From an uncultured Burkholderiales bacterium (GTDB taxonomy: Bacteria > Pseudomonadota > Gammaproteobacteria > Burkholderiales > Burkholderiaceae_E), in assembly GCA_903923345.1 (NCBI GenBank), contig CAIXXI010000307.1, positions 1-9,167 on the forward strand: 9,167 nt of DNA, read 5' to 3'. A program made the translations under genes and the position numbers. Below the pieces are notes generated by a model, which was given only the letters and a program-made list of their open reading frames with translations, was not told the origin of the DNA and made no database searches. This document shows, piece by piece, positions 6,312 through 9,167 of this stretch (the stretch's first letter is position 1; every line of letters begins with the position of its first letter).

Positions 6312-8702
6312 GTGGCTCGAGGTATCGGCAGCGCTGCGGTTGCGTCGAGAGGGTTTCCGGCGAGCGCGAAATCGAGTGCATCGCTTCTGCCAGAGCGTCT
6401 GGTGGTGTTGCTTCGCGAATCCAGATGGCTGATGCAGTGCTGCGTCGCCGTGTTCGTTGCCCTGATTCTGCTGAGCTACCAAGCAGCCGACCCTGGTTGG
6501 TCGCACGCCGTGTCCGGGCGAGAGGTCCACAATCTCGGTGGTCGAGTCGGCGCCTGGTTCGCTGACCTGCTGCTCTATCTGTTTGGATACAGCGCCTGGC
6601 TGCTGGCGGTTTTCCTGATGGTCCGGGTGGTCGCCGGATACCGCGAACTGCACAGACCCACTCTGGCAGAGCGCAACGAGGCATTGGATTCCGAGTCATT
6701 CGGCTGGGATCGCTGGATTGGTTTCGCGTTGTTTGCAGCCGGTTGCCTGGCGATTGAATCGTCCCGGATGGGGACTCAATCAGGAAGCCTGCCTTTTGCG
6801 CCGGGTGGCGTGGTGGGTTTTGCGCTGGCGCAGCCCATGCTCGAGCATCTCGGGCCGGTGGGCGGCACCTTGCTGATGCTCATGCTCTTGTCGATCGGGT
6901 TTTCCCTCGCGACCGGACTGTCCTGGCTGACGATCTTCGAACGCGTCGGGTCAGGACTGGAAGGAGCGGTGCTCGGCATCATGCGGGGCGTTGAGGCCCT
7001 GAGCGATCGACGTGCCGGCGAACGGGCGGCAAGCTTTCGAACTGAAACCGTCGAGGTCAAGCGCCGGATTCTGTCCGATGACCCCGAACCGGTGCGCATC
7101 GAGCCGCCTGCTCCACCGGTCGAGCCCTCGGTGAAGGCACAAAAGGAGCGGCAAAAGCCGCTGTTCGCCGATCTGCCTGCTGACACCGAACTGCCACCGC
7201 TCTCGCTGCTCGATGCCCCACCGGCTACCCGAGACACGATCCCGCCTGAGACCCTTGAATTCACCTCCAGGCTGATCGAGAAAAAGCTGGCGGACTTCGG
7301 CGTGGTGGTGAATGTCGTCGCTGCCTATCCCGGCCCGGTGATCACCCGCTACGAGATCGAGCCGGCCACGGGTGTGAAAGGCTCTGTCATCGTCAACCTG
7401 TCGAGGGATCTGGCCCGCGCGTTGTCGCTGACCTCGATCCGGGTGGTTGAGACCATTCCCGGCAAGAGCCTGATGGGTCTGGAGTTGCCCAATCCGAGGC
7501 GCCAGCCGGTCCGCCTTTCCGAGGTACTCGGCTCGAAGGTGTATGCGGACTCCGCATCGCCGGTCACGCTGGTTCTGGGTCATGACATTGCCGGGCGCCC
7601 GACAGTCGCTGACCTTGCCAAGATGCCCCACCTTCTGGTTGCCGGCACGACCGGCTCTGGCAAGTCGGTGGGCATCAACGCAATGCTGCTTTCGCTGCTG
7701 TACAAGGCAGAGCCCGAGGATGTCCGGATGATCCTGATCGATCCGAAGATGCTCGAGCTCAGCACCTACGAAGGCATTCCGCACCTGCTTGCACCGGTGG
7801 TGACCGACATGCGTCAAGCCGGACATGCGCTGAACTGGTGTGTGGCCGAGATGGAGCGACGCTATCGGGTGATGAGCAAGCTTGGGGTTCGCAACCTCTC
7901 CGGCTACAACACCAAGATCGCGGATGCTGCCAAGCGCGGCGAGTCGATCCCGAACCCCTTCTCCCTGACGCCAGACGCGCCCGAGCCCTTGGGCAAGCTG
8001 CCGACGATCGTCGTGGTGATCGATGAACTCGCTGACCTGATGATGGTGGTTGGCAAGAAGATCGAGGAGCTGATTGCACGGCTCGCTCAGAAGGCGAGGG
8101 CGGCCGGTATTCATCTGATTCTGGCGACTCAGCGGCCTTCCGTCGATGTGATCACCGGCCTGATCAAGGCCAATATCCCGACCCGCATCGCCTTCCAGGT
8201 GTCTTCGAAGATCGATTCTCGAACCATTCTCGATCAGATGGGTGCCGAGGCCCTCCTGGGGCAGGGCGACATGCTCTACATGCCGCCCGGGACCGGTCTG
8301 CCGGTACGTGTGCATGGCGCCTATGTCGCTGACGACGAGGTGCATCGGGTGGTTGCGCACTGGCGCGAGCGTGGTGGCGAGCCAGACTATGTCGAGGGCA
8401 TCCTTGAAGGCGGCCTGAGCGGCGATGGCGTCGATACCGGCAGTGCGGTCGGCTTCGGCGGCTTGTCTGCGACGCTGCAGGAAGCCGGCGTCGACGGTGA
8501 AGCCGATGCGCTCTATGACCAGGCGGTGGCGGTCGTGCTCGAGCACAAGCGTGCCTCGATTTCCCTTGTTCAGCGCCATCTGAGAATCGGCTATAACCGC
8601 GCCGCCCGACTGCTCGAGCAGATGGAGAAATCCGGCATCGTGACTGCGATGGCCAGCAACGGCAATCGCGACATCATCGTGCCAAGGCGCTCTGACGACT
8701 GA
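6312..8702 (+). CDS. ftsK: DNA translocase FtsK
   Basis: This inner-membrane, septum-located motor pumps DNA toward dif to finish chromosome segregation and activates XerCD recombination. At 796 residues it is the short form. An N-terminal membrane domain has segments at about 40-58, 80-108, 134-150 and 163-208. A short charged, proline-containing linker (about 235-312) follows, far shorter than the E. coli linker. The alpha domain (about 313-410) precedes the RecA-like motor with Walker A GTTGSGKS (445-452) and Walker B VVVIDE (567-572). The C-terminal gamma winged helix (about 733-790) keeps RIGYNRAARLLEQME (758-772), the surface that reads KOPS in E. coli. I use the GTG at 6312 because homologues carry residues ahead of LPERLVVLLRESRWL. 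There is no clear Shine-Dalgarno, and GTG 6402 would be a poorer choice. It is seven bases after the Crp-like gene and 30 before lolA. Confidence 0.97.
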   Translation: MARGIGSAAVASRGFPASAKSSASLLPERLVVLLRESRWLMQCCVAVFVALILLSYQAADPGWSHAVSGREVHNLGGRVGAWFADLLLYLFGYSAWLLAVFLMVRVVAGYRELHRPTLAERNEALDSESFGWDRWIGFALFAAGCLAIESSRMGTQSGSLPFAPGGVVGFALAQPMLEHLGPVGGTLLMLMLLSIGFSLATGLSWLTIFERVGSGLEGAVLGIMRGVEALSDRRAGERAASFRTETVEVKRRILSDDPEPVRIEPPAPPVEPSVKAQKERQKPLFADLPADTELPPLSLLDAPPATRDTIPPETLEFTSRLIEKKLADFGVVVNVVAAYPGPVITRYEIEPATGVKGSVIVNLSRDLARALSLTSIRVVETIPGKSLMGLELPNPRRQPVRLSEVLGSKVYADSASPVTLVLGHDIAGRPTVADLAKMPHLLVAGTTGSGKSVGINAMLLSLLYKAEPEDVRMILIDPKMLELSTYEGIPHLLAPVVTDMRQAGHALNWCVAEMERRYRVMSKLGVRNLSGYNTKIADAAKRGESIPNPFSLTPDAPEPLGKLPTIVVVIDELADLMMVVGKKIEELIARLAQKARAAGIHLILATQRPSVDVITGLIKANIPTRIAFQVSSKIDSRTILDQMGAEALLGQGDMLYMPPGTGLPVRVHGAYVADDEVHRVVAHWRERGGEPDYVEGILEGGLSGDGVDTGSAVGFGGLSATLQEAGVDGEADALYDQAVAVVLEHKRASISLVQRHLRIGYNRAARLLEQMEKSGIVTAMASNGNRDIIVPRRSDD

Positions 8703-8732
8703 GCGCATCCTCCGCGCGGGTAAGATCTCCGG

Positions 8733-9167
8733 ATGAAGCCTTTCCTGATCCCGGCCTGTCGGTGGCCTTCGACAGTTCACTTAGCACTTCGCAGAGGGCT
8801 GTTGCTCAGCCTGGCTGCGTTATCAATGGCCTATGCGCCGTTCGCGGCAGCAGCAACAGCACTTGAGCAGTTGCGCGAGTTCGCCTCATCGACCCGCTCC
8901 GCCCGCGGAGAATTCACGCAGGTGCAGGCGCTGAGCAACGGGCGCAGTGGTGCCTCGAGCAGCGGCACGTTTGCATTCACTCGGCCCGGGCGTTTCCGCT
9001 GGGAAGTGACGCGTCCGATCGAGCAGCTCATCGTCACGGACGGCGAGCGCGTTCACTTCTACGACAAGGACTTGCGCCAGGTCACCGTGCGCAAGATGAA
9101 CGAGGCGATTGGATCGACGCCAGCCGCAATCCTGTTCGGCTCCAATGATCTTGAAGCGAACTTCATC
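8733..9167 (+). CDS. lolA: Outer-membrane lipoprotein carrier protein LolA, C-terminus cut by window edge
   Basis: LolA is the periplasmic chaperone that takes lipoproteins from LolCDE in the inner membrane to LolB in the outer membrane. The window holds 145 codons; about 60-70 more would be expected. An N-terminal signal peptide is visible, with basic residues to R21, a hydrophobic core at about 22-34, and an Ala-rich type I cleavage region near 38-41. It has no lipobox cysteine. The mature part has the family features RGEFTQVQ (58-65), GTFAFTRPGRFRWEVTRP (78-95), TDGERVHFYD (102-111) and the ATGNTP-like stretch AIGSTPAAIL (125-134). ATG 8733 is the only reasonable start before the hydrophobic core. 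Its n-region of about 20 residues is rather long and the upstream Shine-Dalgarno is weak. It follows ftsK by 30 bases, probably in the same transcript. Confidence 0.95.
   Translation, partial: MKPFLIPACRWPSTVHLALRRGLLLSLAALSMAYAPFAAAATALEQLREFASSTRSARGEFTQVQALSNGRSGASSSGTFAFTRPGRFRWEVTRPIEQLIVTDGERVHFYDKDLRQVTVRKMNEAIGSTPAAILFGSNDLEANFI

Noticed and set aside
8259..8266. GGGCAGGG, a match to the E. coli KOPS sequence (GGGNAGGG) inside ftsK itself
   Set aside because: About one match is expected by chance in 9 kb of GC-rich DNA, and it encodes the conserved Leu-Gly-Gln-Gly stretch. Only a genome-wide skew count could give it meaning.
8703..8732. TAAGAT at 8721-8726 before lolA as a possible -10 element
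   Set aside because: It is too close to the start codon for a normal leader and has no matching -35; lolA is more simply read from the ftsK transcript.
6951..8780. A 609-codon open frame on the minus strand, antisense to most of ftsK
   Set aside because: FtsK on the plus strand has all family motifs in order. The antisense product is rich in His, Arg, Asp and Gln with no recognisable domain, which is the usual mirror of a GC-rich gene's codon bias.

Overview
The window looks like the chromosome of a GC-rich betaproteobacterium, most likely Burkholderiales. This rests on the protein families and on gene order, namely glutamine-dependent NAD synthase followed by a P-II protein, and trxB divergent from an ftsK-lolA run. 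It is inferred by eye, without any database search. Every gene is coding-dense and of ordinary composition. I see no tRNA, rRNA, CRISPR array, insertion sequence, prophage or attachment site, and no stretch over 300 bases without a gene.

Layout. Bases 1-1191 (minus) hold most of a GNAT-fold protein of the COG3146/DUF482 (FemAB-like) family that runs off the left edge. It is divergent from nadE (1190-2803, plus), and the two predicted start codons share the palindrome CATG. Next comes glnB (2829-3167, plus), 25 bases after nadE and with a good Shine-Dalgarno. A minus-strand cluster converges on it, in transcription order trxB (5453-4491), a stand-alone Smr-domain protein (4457-3786) and a DUF4126 membrane protein (3763-3164). 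The stop codons of glnB and DUF4126 share the palindrome TTAA. A 176-base divergent region (5454-5629) with a possible promoter and a 10-bp palindrome separates trxB from a plus-strand run: a Crp/Fnr-family regulator (5630-6304), ftsK (6312-8702) and lolA (8733 to the right edge, C-terminus missing).

How the genes relate. nadE-glnB puts NAD synthesis from glutamine next to a sensor of 2-oxoglutarate, ATP and nitrogen status. trxB-smr-DUF4126 joins the thioredoxin system to a predicted nucleic-acid protein and an uncharacterised membrane protein. crp-ftsK-lolA puts a putative cyclic-nucleotide regulator seven bases ahead of the division and chromosome-segregation translocase, followed by the periplasmic lipoprotein carrier. 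These are mostly housekeeping genes, and I found no convincing new system. The points most worth a second look are the Crp-like regulator tied to ftsK, with altered cAMP-contact residues and a palindrome in its own putative promoter, the nadE-glnB pairing, and the extremely tight gene junctions.
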